DNA of 40,556 nt from Gymnopilus junonius. Its lineage: Eukaryota > Basidiomycota > Agaricomycetes > Agaricales > Galerinaceae. The notes beneath the pieces are model-generated. The model saw only the letters and a program-made list of their open reading frames with translations, had not been told where the DNA came from and searched no databases. Below are positions 20,509-32,915 of the stretch, in pieces. The position numbers and the translations under genes were made by a program. Position 1 is the stretch's first letter; every line of letters begins with the position of its first letter. Where the stretch lies: contig JADNYJ010000295.1 of NCBI GenBank assembly GCA_015501075.1, positions 1-40,556 of the forward strand, written 5' to 3'.

Positions 20509-21625
20509 GATGAAGGTGGTTCCAAGGTATTTTAGAAATGTGAAGCTATACTGACCAACAGTGAGGGCGATGTTGGGATATAAATCATATAATGAAGAGG
20601 GCCAGCTGCTACAAAGATTCGACAGATGGCTACTTCCTTTAAGTAAGTGGCTTTGTGGGCGATGATTAGTGGGCGACGACAAGGGCGGGTTTTAGACAGC
20701 AAATGGAAAGATTCCATCAAGGCAATTGGCAGTAGGTCCAGCGCTCATGTGCCCACAATGTGCTTCTAAATGAGTTCAATTGGGTATAGAGATGGGAATG
20801 TGTAATGGCTCAATGGTCTTCTTGCAAACTCAGTCTATGGGTGATTTTAATAATTCAGCTAAGTTGATAAAGTAGTTGCTAGATATAATTCAACAAAACT
20901 GGTTGCAGTTACAGTTGAAGTCAAATGTCGGGGATGGCATGCAAATAAGGAATGCATTAAACAAACCTGCTAATTGTCCAGACTGGGACTGAGAATACCT
21001 TGGCAGTGGACACGCACGCGCCCGGAGCTCAGGTCCTTGACATTTCTGAGTACGTCAGGCGTTGGTCAGGCATTTTCATTATCAGTATTCGTAAGTTATG
21101 ACGTGATGATGATAGTTTAGTTTCCTTCGAGTTTCCTTACCAGGACTGGCATGACACATAGCAATGAGGATTGAGTAGCGTTACCTTGACGTGACATGCA
21201 CCCACAAAGCTGCTATGCTGGTACAAGATGTCTCCTTTTCTGTAGGATGTGAGGCTCAAAAAAGACGATCAGTAGACGTGGCCTAAGACGAGGAAAGATG
21301 CCGAGAGGGCCGGTCGTTCCAACATTGAGACCTACCCGGTAATAAACCTTACCTTCACTTTCCAAAAGGGTTGTCATACCGATCTTTGGGAGTGGACCCA
21401 CCAGCGCGCAAAGGATCATAGGTGCGATGATCGCGTGCGTTTTCGTGCATGTCCGTGAGAAAACGCATAGAAAACATTGAAAACACCGCCCATCTATACC
21501 ACCCATCGTCGTCCCACATACAAGCGGTTCACCAAGTCAAATTGAGAATCACATTTCATACCCAGAAGTAAGCCTGGTCTTCTTGGAAGGAATGTCTTGA
21601 CAACCTTTCCCCAACTTCAGCGATT
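20509..21625. other. Intergenic stretch upstream of the first F-box-like copy
   Basis: No convincing gene. A 97-codon frame on the minus strand (21213-21506) has no recognisable features. The region close to 21540-21625 should contain the promoter of the plus-strand F-box-like gene; I see no clear TATA box. Confidence 0.45.
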
Positions 21626-23205
21626 ATGCCAATGCATGTATTCGATCTCGACTATGACTCATTTTGTTCGATTTGTGGCCTTCTAAGTCGATCTGACCTG
21701 CGCGCATTGTCCTCGTTGTCAAAAAATGGATTTAATATGGTCGTTCCTGCCCTTGTACGAACGGTCACATGTCGCGCAGCCCTAAACAAGTACTCGACTT
21801 CTGCAACTTCGCTTTGAAACATGCCCTGTGTCCTTCCATCATAAGCCTCACAGTGTTCGAATCAGCTTCTTACTTCGAACCGCCAAAAAAAACATCCAGG
21901 GTTATATTCAAGGCATAGACATTCCTCACGCAGATATGTTCGCCAGCGCTCTGATTGAAGTGCTTGAAAAGGCCACCAATCTGGCCCATCTTCGCTTCAA
22001 GGGACGAGTAAACGCGTTGCTGGAAAGTCAACCTCGTATTGCCAACATTGTATGCGACCACCCCCCAGCGCTGTCCTTTGAGCTGTCGTGGGCCGATCTT
22101 CACCCTTTGAAAAGCTTCACGTCTATTTCCGGTCTGGTGCATCTCGACATACGGACGAGTGGCCTACCTAGATACTACGGAGAACAAGAGGAAGCGGTGG
22201 AAGCCATCGTCATGAATTCCAGCTCGACTTTAGAAACCATTTCTCTTGGACACGCTGTGCCAATTTGCCTCCGATTGCAAGGTCCACCCCCTTTTTCGTG
22301 CATCCGCGTACGCCACCTCTCCATGTTAGGATCATCCGTACTTCCCGAAAAGGTGGCTCTCATGTTCCCCAATTTGCAGTCGTTGGAGATGCGGCAATCT
22401 CTAACAGTGGCAACCACCAAGGCCAGCGAATTTGAAGTGCGGTCGCCGCCACTCCTCCTCTTTGATTGTCCACCAAGGACTCTATGGACAGGTCTTCGTT
22501 CATTCTCCGGACCAAGACAACTGGCGTTTAATTTAACACGACATCATCCGCTTCGCAGGATCTCATTCAAGCACCATTCGCCGTACTCTGATGCCAGCGA
22601 GTTCATCATGTTATCCGACACTTTTATCAACTCCGATATTCGTAGTTTTTCCTTGGAAGTAAACTTATTAGAAGGGGGCAGTGATTTGGTTGTTTCGTCT
22701 GCGGATGGTATTAGGGTACCAAGTCTATTGGACCCTTTATTTTCCGCCCTATCTCATTCAGGGACCTCACTCACCTTCCTATCTATCCGCACGGGTAAAC
22801 TCAATGGTACCATTCCGCTCTGCGTGGGACACTTGGTCTGTTAATTTAGTCCATAGATATTCATCCCCATTTTAGTTAACTGAAAAGCTTATATGACAGA
22901 TCAGAAACGCGTCGCTCCTGGCTCCTCTCCGTAACCTCAAATACATCCAGCTTGAAGCGGTGACATGGTCAGGCTTTATATTTGCTCATGATCCAGTTGA
23001 CATAATATCTGCAACACCAGAAGAGATAGTGCAGGCTTGGGCAACAGGCGTTCCTTCGCTCCAATACCTGGCGCTGAATGTGGTTTCCATGGGCTGGGGG
23101 CATAGTTGGTGGCGAATTGAGCCTAGGGATCGAACGTACCGGAGATTATCTGAAGAAGAAGGTACGGATACACAGAATTGGTATGATCTCGAGGAATGGA
23201 AATGA
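21626..23205 (+). pseudogene. F-box-like/LRR-type gene, copy 1, frameshifted
   Basis: The start MPMHVFDLDYDSFCSICGLL resembles a short F-box-like helix region and matches copy 2 at 26014. The body has repeated Leu-rich segments (NLAHLRF, SGLVHLDI, FPNLQSLEM) as in F-box/LRR substrate adaptors of SCF ubiquitin ligases. An intron at 22836-22899 (64 bp, phase 0) leads to a second exon ending in NWYDLEEWK. Against copy 2, a one-base deletion near 21765-21775 and a second shift around the A-run near 21885-21900 place the 5' part in three frames. It is therefore a pseudogene, or the sequence has indel errors. The downstream part from 21900 is open and well conserved. Confidence 0.7.
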
Positions 23206-23631
23206 GACGCACCTCGAGACCAGTCAATATAATCAAAGTCCGTGTACTGAGTTGTTGAAGCGCATAAGCATTACATAACCAGATAGATCAACTGGCTGGT
23301 TGAAACAAAAACAAAGTTGTACGATTCAATATCTAAAAATGCAACTTTTGCCAATGGACAATGTTCAAAATCGTTACATCTAAAGCAGACGGTAAACACA
23401 AATGCACCAAGTATTATATAGGATATACTATGGTAGCCACTGTCAGTACATGAAGCAGAAATCACAATATCAGAAATGTGATGCAGTCAGTACGCGTTCG
23501 CATCTAATAGAATACGATTGCTAATGGACAACAATCAACAAAGGTTATCCTAAAGGGACCACAAGATCACGACGCACCAAACGTGATGTGTTAGCTTTTC
23601 CTCAGCAAGCGATAAGGATCCAAGAATACAC
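23206..23631. other. Convergent intergenic region
   Basis: Lies between the 3' ends of F-box copy 1 (plus) and the PP2C gene (minus). AT-rich, no gene seen. It should hold both 3' processing signals, but none is obvious. Confidence 0.5.
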
Positions 23632-25652
23632 TCAGTCAAAAAACACAACTACAACACTAATATCATCCCTGTCCAGTAAACCCAAGTCAGCCAAATCGCC
23701 TCATAGGATAAGAGAACACGCAAGGAAGGACCCACCTAAACCTCCTACACCTACCCACATCCATCCCAGTTATAGCCTCCCTTAGATCTTGATCTGCACC
23801 TCCAAGCGCATTCCGCACCAAATGAGCCGCGATATTCTCGTCTTCACATACAAATTTCTTCTCCGCACGCCAGAGTTTGTGCTGAGTGGTGCTGTCTTTG
23901 AATGTGGGTGGGTAGATTACAGGGAGGTCGGATGGAATTTTGGTCTTTTGAGTTGTGGAGGCAGAGGAAGAGGAAGAAGGGCGCCGGGAGATGTGCAACT
24001 TCACAGGTGTGGGAGGGGCGCCGTCCATGTCGTCCGTGTCATTGTTGCTGTCGTCATCAAAAGTTTGTCTTGATGACTTGAATACGGGAGGAAGCATCAA
24101 CTCCCTCCCCACACCCTTCTTCTTCTCCTCCTTCACCCGCTCTCGCACACCCCTCTCCTCGAGCCACCACCCCACCAGCCCAATCACTTCCTCATTCTCC
24201 AAGCACTCCCAAAGTCCATCGCTCCCAAACACCACAAAATCGCCCTTCTCCACTTTCCCTTGGCCCTCCTTCCCCTCCCACCGTGTAATGACAGGCTCAG
24301 CCGTGAAATACGGCGGTGTCTTCACCTCTTTCCTAACCCTATCCCCAAAGTACTTCTCCCGCAGCTGGTGTTGCACGGGTAAAGGCCACTTCATCGACCC
24401 ATCTCCGAAAGCGCGAGAGCAACCCCACCCCACAACGCGTGAGTTTTTCAGCAGGTCAGGTTCGTCTGGGTGTGCAGCGGTGAGTAGGGCAGCCTCAGAG
24501 GCGTTAGAGGCGTTCTGGTCGGCCGTGAGTGCGGTGGCTTCGTACGTGTATTTCTGGGAGGAGTTTGATGTGGGAGCTGGGACACGTCGACCGTGTACAG
24601 CACGGAGGTCGCCGGTCAGAGCCACGCCTAACGACCGATCTTGGGGTTAAACAACCCCATAATTGCACAGCTCCCTGCGTAAGGGTACGACAGCGCGTCG
24701 TAGGCCTTTGCCCTGGGCAGTTTGGGTCGTTCAGCGTCCTTGGACGTATCCCATTCACCTCCAGCTTGAAGAGTCGCATATTCCTCCTTCGTCAGACCCA
24801 ACACTATTCGCGCACTCTCATGTACGATGAAGTCGTCCAGCGCCAGGAAGGCCTGGCGGATCGCCGCATCGAGTTCTTCACCAGGTGGGCATGGGTCCGG
24901 TGGGTCCCCTGGGTTCCTATCGTCCATGCTAAACTGCACCTCTCGCCCTCCAGATAAGTCGAACCCCGAGTCATTGTCCTCCTCACGAGCGTGTTTAGAG
25001 TAAACGTCCGAGATGGCGCCGAGGACGGCAAGAGAGAGGACTTGTGCAAGGAAGTCTGCCAGACGGAGCCATTGTGCCCGTCAAGGATGGTGACACAGAC
25101 CAGGAGAGAGTTGGAGAAAAATCCCGTTCAGAGGTGGCGATGACGTCTTCTATAGGAAAATTACTAGAGATGTAGTGAAAAGGTTTCAATTAAAACGTGC
25201 TGTGAAAATTGCGAAGTAAGAACATACCTGCCCAGCTGAAAGGAATCTCGTCTGAGGATCCCAGGAGATGGGTTAGACTCAATGTGAGTATCCCCGTCGG
25301 TTTCTATGGCATTGTCGAACTTGTATGGGTTGAATGCCCCTACTTTTCCTATTTCGTTCTCTGGTATGGGTACATCGTTCCGTTTTGCATCTCCATGGAT
25401 AGTATTCGAAGAAAATAAGTTAACAACAAAGGCGGAAGTGAAGCCGATGCCCAGATATGTCAAGAGCCGTCTGCGGGTATTGGAGTTCGTGGGTATATGT
25501 ATTGGAATCGGGGAGGTATCAGAAGGTGGCAACGTCGATTGTTGCCGCGCTAATGAGCGTCGTAAAATTGGATATCGACATTCTCCTCTCAGATTTAATG
25601 TCCTAGAGGTAGTACAGGCCCTAGTTCTTGGGTTAATTATGTGTCCCAACAT
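23632..25652 (-). pseudogene. Mitochondrial PP2C-type protein phosphatase with frameshifts
   Basis: Exon 1 (25228-25652) encodes an Arg-rich N-terminus like a mitochondrial presequence and a hydrophobic segment (LLTYLGIGFTSAFVVNLF). The PP2C core follows: SNFPIED, the metal-binding ILDGHNG, YPYAGSCAIMGL, GVALTGDLRAVHG, VVFGSDGLWECLENEE, HLVRNALGG and the final RRFRDDISVVVVFFD. Introns are 25164-25227 and 23669-23735. The metal ligands are all present and the layout fits pyruvate dehydrogenase phosphatase-like enzymes (yeast PTC5 type), which dephosphorylate mitochondrial proteins. Three one-base shifts, near 25110, 25065 and 24635, break the frame and together restore it. The gene is either inactivated or the assembly has indels; without the shifts it would be a normal gene. 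Confidence 0.75.
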
Positions 25653-26013
25653 CTAGAAAGTACAATGAAAATGTCTTTTATCAGCCTTGCAGCAGGATCT
25701 CAAATTTCAAATGACGCACCTGTGGAACCTGAATGATCCGATCCCCTAATTAAACAATCAAATCTAAAAGACCTTCAGCAATGCATGACAGGCTGAAAAG
25801 AGACTTTCCAGATGTGACAGGCCTTTGGACAGCGTCGATAACGATGGTGGTAAGAATAAGGAGGTATTTGGTCGTATTTACCAAAGGCCTCCAGCTATTA
25901 TGGAATGGGCGTTCCCATGAGGCCGCTTCATTCACTGAAACTTTTACTTTCTACTTTGTTCCTACTTTTCACAGCTAAATCCATCAGCAAATTCCCCTGA
26001 AACTTTGGAAATT
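25653..26013. other. Divergent promoter region between PP2C and F-box copy 2
   Basis: 361 bases separate the PP2C start (minus) from the F-box copy 2 start (plus). They should contain both promoters. I see no gene and no unmistakable TATA box. Confidence 0.5.
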
Positions 26014-27632
26014 ATGTTAGCAAACTTATTTGATCTAGACAATGACTCCTTTCTGTCCATCTGTTGTCTTTTGTCTGGACCTGAGCTTCGCGCCGTCTCT
26101 TCTTTGTCACGGAATGGATTCCGGATGATCTCCCCTGCTCTCGTACGAAGGGTAAACCTGGCGCGTAGCCCTCAACAAGTACTGGATTTCTGCGCCTTTT
26201 GTTTGAAACACGGCCTCTGCCCTCGCATCATTAGCTTCTCCGTGTCCGAATCGGCCATTCAATCCCATAACTCGTTAAACGATTTGACTACTAATCGTAA
26301 TAGTACTCCTGACAGTGGACGTCAAATATATCGAGAAGACAATTCAGAGGTAGCCAGCGCTCTGACTAAAGTCCTTAAACTATCGACCAATCTCGCGCAT
26401 CTCACTTTCAATAACTGCACAGATTTATTGCTGGAAGGAGAACCACACATCGCAGATTTGGTATGCCACCGCCCACCATCTTTATCACTGGAGCTATCAG
26501 GGGCCAGTGCATCTTCTTTAAGAAAATTTAAATCGATTTCAGGCCTTACACATCTGGCAATAGGCACACATCCTCCTCCTGATTACTACGGAGAGGAAGA
26601 ACAAGCCATCGAAGCCATTATATCCAATTCAGCCCATACGCTCGAAACGCTTTCTCTCGGACACGCCTTACCACCGAGCCTTCGATCAGACTATTCACCA
26701 TCATTTTATTTCCCCTGCATCCGACATTTCTCCATGCTCGGCCTTTCTGTCCATCTCGAGCAAATAGCCCGTATGTTTCCTAATCTGCAGTCCCTGGAAA
26801 TGCAGCACTCTTCCGAATGGGTTATAAGCGAGTTTCCCGAATTTACCAAACCCCCACGCGTCTACTTGGACCGTCCCTCGCGGACACTGTGGAAAGATAT
26901 CCGCTCATTTCGAGGACCAAGACCACTGGCTTTGAACCTGGCAAGATATCATTCGGAATCGCTGCGCCGGATATCGTTCGAGGGTTACAAGCTCTACAAC
27001 TTCAGCAGGTCGCTGAATCTGTTATCAGACATATTGGTCACCTCGGATATACGCAGTCTTGCTTTGGATATTGTTACACTCATCCCGCTCGCGACTACTG
27101 AGCATGTGGAGATGAAGAATACACCGACCATTCTAAACCCTTTGTTCACTATCCTATCCCGCGCTGCGGCCCACCTCACCTACCTCCGTCTTTACACGAT
27201 AAGCGACGAGGACAAAATGATGTACTCGCTGTACCACCTGGTACGTTTACTCTATTTTGCCGAGTATAAGGTCGTTGTGTTCACTTTCGCTAATATACCC
27301 AACAGAGAAATGCGGCTGCATTACTCTCTCCGCTCAAGTATCTCAAATACGTGCAGTTGAGCGTCGAAGTATTTCCATCGCCCGTGGTTCCCAATATACT
27401 CGGCGTTTCTTATTCTAATTTCAAGACGGAGGTGTCGACACAACCGGAAGATATGGTCCGCACATGGGCAGAAGAGATTGTGTCGCTCGAGTACCTTGAG
27501 TTAAATATAACATACCAGGAATGGAGCCATAGTTGGTGGAGGATTCAATCTGTGGACAGAACATACCGGCGGGTCTCTGAAGAAGAAGGTTTGAGTGCGA
27601 AGAATTGGTTTGATCTCGAGGATTGGAAATGA
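26014..27632 (+). CDS. F-box-like/LRR-type protein, copy 2, 517 aa
   Basis: Starts at ATG 26014 (MLANLFDLDNDSFLSIC). Exon 1 ends at 27240, an intron at 27241-27305 (65 bp, GTACGT to CAG, phase 0) follows, and exon 2 runs to TGA at 27630-27632. Residues about 1-45 have the Leu/Ser pattern of an F-box-like domain (SGPELRAVSSLSRNGF). The rest has repeated Leu-rich units (NLAHLTF, ISGLTHLAI, LETLSLGHAL, FPNLQSLEM, DIRSLALDI). The C-terminus is very conserved with copy 1 (SWWRI, DRTYRRVSEEEG). Such proteins are expected to select targets for ubiquitin ligases; the target is unknown. The open frame also has an earlier non-ATG codon at 26005, which I ignored. Intact, unlike copy 1. Confidence 0.8.
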
Positions 27633-27765
27633 AGGGGTGCTTGGATTGTACACAAATGAATTGCCTGTACAAGGCAAAAAGAAAGAGCCAAATCTGAAAT
27701 ATGAATTGTAAAGTCTGAACAGAATTGGGCAAGGGGTTTTTAGTTACATAGCTACTAATAAAAAA

Positions 27766-29804
27766 TCATGGATAAAGGCTGGCCACATATTTCACTGCCT
27801 TGTCAGCCGCCCATCCACGCCTATTATCGCCAAAGTTCTCCACCAACAACGTCTGAGGCCGAAGTTCCCTTGCCATCGTTATAGCTCACATATACATCTG
27901 AATCCCAAATGCCAACAATATCCGCTCGCCCATCACCTGTCGTGTCAACAAGGAAGCGTGGATGTTTCTCTATCACCCAGTTTTCCTTCCAAGAGAACTT
28001 GTCAAGAACACGTTTGGCTGGATTGAACGTCTTGTCTCCATTATTGATCGCGACATACACTCCGTCATCATAGAATCCTACGATATCTCCTCGACCATCG
28101 CCAGTCAAATCTGCGATGAAAATTGGGTGCTTCTCAACACGCCAGCCTTTGCTATAACAGAACTCGTTGTCCACCACCTTCTGCGCTGCATTAAATGTCC
28201 CATCGCCATTGTTGAATGCCACGTATACTCCGTCGTCTTTCATCCCAATAAGATCAGGCTTGCCATCACCTGTAAGATCAGCCACGAAACGAGGGTGCCT
28301 ATCGTTGTACCATGCTTGTCCGTTTGAAAAATCGGCAAGGACAGATTTCAAAGGTTGGAAGGTGCCGTCGCCATTATTGAAGCTCGCCCAAACAACGCGA
28401 CCAAAACCAATTATGTCCAAAAGACCATTACCGTTCAAATCTGCTAAGAAACGGAGGCTGACGTCCGGTGTCCATCCACCAGCTTCATAACCGAAATCTG
28501 CAACGGCGAGTTTGGATGGGCTGAAAGTACTATCACCGTTGTTCAGAGATACGAAGACTCCCTGGTCGCCAAAGCCGATAATATCTCCCCGACCTGTGTT
28601 TCTGAGGTCGGCCACAAAACGAAGGTGCTTCTCAACACGCCACCCCGCATCATATCCGAATTCAGCCAAGACGAAATTGGGCTCCTCAAATATGTTGTCA
28701 CCCTTGCTCACGGATATTGACACCCCAGCATCGGAGAAGCCGACGATATCCAAGCGTCCATTTCCAGTGGTATCCGCCAGGAGTCGGACGTGGTTTTCAA
28801 CTCGCCATCTACCAGCTTCGTTGTTGAAGCCGAAGTTGGGCGTTACGAGAAGGTCGCTTGTCTGTGAGCCCTGTCGCCAAACGACGACTCCTGCAGCACC
28901 AAATCCGATAATATCCACCTTTCCTTGACCATTGTGGGGAACTGGGAAATTCCAACACATGTCAGTCGATGAAGGCCTGTCATCAGTTGCTGGGCATGGA
29001 CATACCAAGTGAATTTTGGCCATATACCACCTTTTTTGGCTGGGACGTTCCACCCTCTTTGGTAGGTTAGAGTCTTATTGTATGAATTGAGCGAGCAAAT
29101 ACTCACGGCCGTTTCCTTTCTCAAGCTTCTCTTCTATTTTTCGTTTCGTTGCCTTTCGGAAATATGCCGTCCTTCAAGGAATCCTTATTGGCATCGGTGT
29201 TATCAAGAAAACTGAAGTGTATGGCTTCAGAGGTAGAACGTAGATACCTATCCCCGTTATGAAGGTGAGGCTAAGCTTGCCGTCAGGCATTGTGAGCCTT
29301 CAAAGCACTGTCTTTAGGGCAATTGGAAAATACAAATTGAAGCCGCAACTCACATATAACCGACATTGTCCTTGTCGACCTTCCACCAGAACGGAGTATC
29401 TGAGATAACGAGGTTACCGCCCCAGTATTGACCCTCAGGTGCAACGTATTTCTTGTTATATTTGGACATAATAGCAATATTGCCGTCAGCGTCGCCTAAA
29501 ATGACCCACTGCCAGAAGAATGTGAATGTTCGTCATTTCAAGATAAGTCTTCCTCCATGTACCTGCTGATTAACATTGCCGTGGAAAGAATGTGCGGTGC
29601 CTACGGATGAATCAATAACAAGTATAATATCCAAAGAAAAATCGAACCCGGTTTATAGTCGTCCGTTGACAACTCCAATGTAGTAACATCGGGCAGAGTG
29701 ACAATCAGCTGAACGCTATCTTAACGCAATGCGATGAGATATTTGATCGAGTGAGCCAAGTAACGGAACGTACTGAATTTAATGTTAAAATCATCTACCG
29801 TCAT
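27766..29804 (-). pseudogene. Trefoil/PVL-propeller lectin paralogue A, damaged
   Basis: The ATG at 29804 starts MTVDDFNIKF. Exons 29774-29804, 29648-29719, 29563-29600 and 29354-29508 encode the first part of a beta-trefoil-like domain (HSFHGNVNQQW, MSKYNKKYVAP), matching the exons of B and C in length. The middle exons corresponding to B exons 5-8 are shortened and their frame is unclear. A short exon near 29006-29056 (QPKKVVYGQNSL) joins at 28942-29005 to the PVL-like propeller exon from 28941. That exon has seven blades, each with a loop like DLTGDGRGD. Near 27870 two one-base losses shift the last blade, so the ORF ends early at 27824; the homologous end is TGA at 27766. Probably not fully functional. 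Confidence 0.7.
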
Positions 29805-30578
29805 TTTCTGATCTTCAAACGGATGAGATGTCGATGAGGCGCGACCACACTCAGGAGACGCGACAGGTATGTATAAAGGGTGTTGATTGAACTCGAGCAG
29901 GAAGTTCTTATGGGAGCTTCGGAGCAAAAATGGTTCCGGGATATCATGATCATCGATTAAATGGTGGAGGCTCCTGAGAGGGTCATGTATTGAAATCTGA
30001 CAGGTGGTATGTTTTCATGTCAGTTGGGTGCAGGGATAAGGACACGTCTCCATACGCCTGAAATAATAAAATGGTCGATTTCATTCTGTGAATCTCAGTT
30101 AAGTCGGCCCAATTTGAATATGTGGATGGCATTTACTTATCGAAGCAATATCGAAGACACTCTTGCTTAAACTTTGCAAGATGAATGATGTTTGCTCTTG
30201 TCGTATCGCAACTTTGAAGGAGTAGTTGCCCTTCGTGTGTACGTCCACTTTGTCTCCGGTGATCCCTCACACCGGTGGCCATGGGGTGTTAGACAGCTTG
30301 AAAGTTGGGATGGGAGAAAGGACGTAGTCGGGACTCGTGAGTGGAGCCCGGGCTGAGATTCAGAGCCACGTGCGATTGGATACGTATCTACGTAATACTA
30401 ATTACGTTCGCGACAGAGAATTGTCCGAATCTGGTGCATGAAACATGAAGGTCTTGGGCAACACCTGCCTTCAATCCAACAGAGCACAGCTACAAATGAC
30501 TGAGTTACCTAGATTTGACGGATTTCCAATGTATACGCCTTGTGGACACTTTGATAGTTGAATACACAGAAAGAAATA
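29805..30578. other. Upstream region of paralogue A
   Basis: No gene seen. Two blocks are shared with the region upstream of B: 29988-30016, about 190 bases before the ATG (CTGTCAGATTTCAAT on the minus strand), and 30249-30276 (ACCGGTGTGAGG ... CCGGAGACAAA on the minus strand). A CACGTG E-box lies at about 30369. The lower block probably belongs to the 5' leader, with a likely 5'-UTR intron end at CTGTCAG. Confidence 0.5.
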
Positions 30579-32915
30579 TTACGGATACAAATTAGCTAAA
30601 TATTTCACCGCCTTGTCGGCAGCCCATCCAGGCCTGCCATCACCAAAGTTTTGCACCAACTGCGTTTGGGGACCAAAGTTCCCTTTGCCGTCATTGTAGC
30701 TAACATATACGTCGGTGTCTCCAATCCCAACTATATCCGCCCGTCCATCGCCTGTTATATCAACAGCATATCGTGGATGTTTCTCTACCTTCCAATTCTC
30801 GTTCCCAGAAAATTTGTCGATGACGCGCTTCACAGGCTTAAATGTCTTGTCCCCATTGTTGACTGCGGCATAAACACCATCATCGTAGAACCCGATGAGA
30901 TCGCCGCTGCCATCGCCTGTTAAATCTGCGATAAAAATTGGGTGCTTCTCGATACGCCAGCCTTTCTTGTAACAGAACTCATTGTCGATCACCTTGCGTG
31001 CTGCATTAAACGTCCCATTTCCCTTATTGAACGCAATGTATACTCCGTCGTCTTTCATACCAATGATATCAGGTAGACCGTCTCCTGTCAGATCAGCCAA
31101 GAAACGAGGATGTTTGTCGTTATACCACCCTTCCCCATTGGTGAAATCAGCGAGGACGGAATTTGCAGGCTGAAAAGTACCATCGCCATTGCTGAGACTG
31201 ACTGCAACTCCACGATTGAACCCGACGATATCCAGAAGGCCATTCCCATTCACATCTGCGAGGAAGCGTAGGCTCGTATTGAGTTTCCAATCGCCAAGTC
31301 GAACTGAATAGCCAAAATCTGCGATGGCGAGTGTAGAAGGGCTGAATGTACCATCCCTGTTGTTCAGAGATACAAAGACTCCTTCGTCACTGAAGCCGAT
31401 GATGTCTCCCCGACCCGCGTTTCTGAGATCAGCAACAAAGCGAAGATGCTTCTCAACGCGCCAGCCATCATCGTATCCGAATTCGGATAGGACAAACTTG
31501 GGCTGCTCGAATACATAGCCGCCCTTATTCACGGCTACCGACACTCCAGAATCGGAGAAGCCTACGACATCTGCGCGTCCATTTCCTGTGGTATCCGCTA
31601 GGAGGCGCACGTGTTTGTTGGATCGCCATCTGCCTGCGTCATCGTTGAAACCAAAGTTGGGCGTTACGAGCTCGCCTGTTTGTGAGCCCTGTCGCCAAAT
31701 CGCCACTCCGTCAGCGCCGAATCCAATGATGTCCGCTTTTCCTTTGCTATTGGGAGGAACTACATATTCCATGTCAGGTGAACGTATGAAAATTCTTGGT
31801 GGATGGACATACCAAGAGATGTTTGGCTGTATACCACTCTCTTCGGTTTGGATGTTCCGAAGATAGAGGCACCTTCTTTTGCAGGCTTACCGTCTGGATC
31901 CGTCGGTTTAGTCGGCTTGTCGTCAGTATCACCAGATTTCTGATTGTTAGACTCGGGCATTAGCTAGCTCTCTCATTCAGTGAGCAAGGAGAATACGTAC
32001 TTGTGAGCTTCCGATATCCAAACTTAAAATCTTGATTCCGTCAGTATTACTACATTAATGTATATTGGCTCGACAACAACAGAGATTGAACAAAATGCTC
32101 ACAGGAAGTTCTGCAACTCTTTCAACACATCGTTGGCCTCCTCTGTGCCTGCCAGGTTGTTGACTGTGATATTGAAATTACGACCTAACGCATCACAAAT
32201 ATTAGCAATCCAAAGAGGAAATGAACATGGAAGAAGCTCACCACCGGTTCTCTTTTGGTCGTATTTTGGAAGCTTTCCGAACTTCAGTGTATTTATATTG
32301 GCATCGGTAATTGCAATAAAAAACAAGCGAGTCGCCTCAGAGGCAAGGCATAGATTGGCCCCCTCCATGCTCAGGCCAAATATGGAATTAGTCAAGGTGA
32401 GGCTTTGAAAGAGTTGATGAGAGAGAATCCAAGTAGATCAAGTGGCGACTCACATATATCCATTCCCGTCCCTGTCAATCTTCCACCAGTATGGAGCATC
32501 TACGACAACAAGTTTACTGCCCATCACTTGAGACTGAGGCGCGATATATTTCTTGTTGTACTTGGAAAATACAGCAATGTTACCAGTAGCATCACCCAAA
32601 ACAATCCACTACAGGGAATATGAGGGTGAATAGGTGTTGTTTCCAAATTCTGTTTTGCTGTGTCGTACCTGTTGATGAGCATTCCCATTGAACGAACGTG
32701 AGTTTACTCCAGATATGTAGTTCAGTAACGACAGAGAATATACAGAGGAGAAGATCACACCTGATGTAGAATCAGACAAGGACAAATCGAACACCGCGTT
32801 GGCTGAATTCACGATCAGCTGGGGACTATCTGAACGCGGTTGCGATTAGATTTCAAGTAAGCATGTGAAACACACGAAACTTACTGAAATTGATGTCAAT
32901 ATTATCAAGCGGCAT
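30579..32915 (-). CDS. Trefoil/PVL-propeller fusion lectin B, 638 aa
   Basis: Nine exons keep one frame: 32885-32915, 32761-32829, 32669-32706, 32454-32608, 32242-32402, 32103-32184, 32001-32049, 31813-31963 and 30579-31759. Residues about 11-130 form three repeats ending in QQW, YWW and FFI, the pattern of a beta-trefoil (ricin-B-like) domain. Residues about 131-245 are a helical and then Lys/Asp/Pro-rich linker. Residues about 250-638 form seven propeller blades, each with a calcium-type loop (for example DTTGNGRAD, DLTGDGLPD), closely resembling Psathyrella velutina lectin, which binds GlcNAc. No signal peptide, so probably cytosolic like many fungal defence lectins. Intron 31964-32000 is only 37 bp. 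A TATAAATA box and shared leader blocks lie upstream (33085-33298). Confidence 0.85.

Noticed and set aside
21213..21506. 97-codon minus-strand frame between transposon debris and F-box copy 1
   Set aside because: No recognisable domain, no signal peptide, no clear promoter; codon content looks random.
23955..24650. Long plus-strand frame with Ser/Pro-rich translation
   Set aside because: Antisense to the conserved PP2C exon; its content is explained by the phosphatase coding strand.
28167..28928. Plus-strand frames in the lectin A region
   Set aside because: Shadows of the repeated propeller coding sequence on the minus strand; similar shadows recur in B and C.
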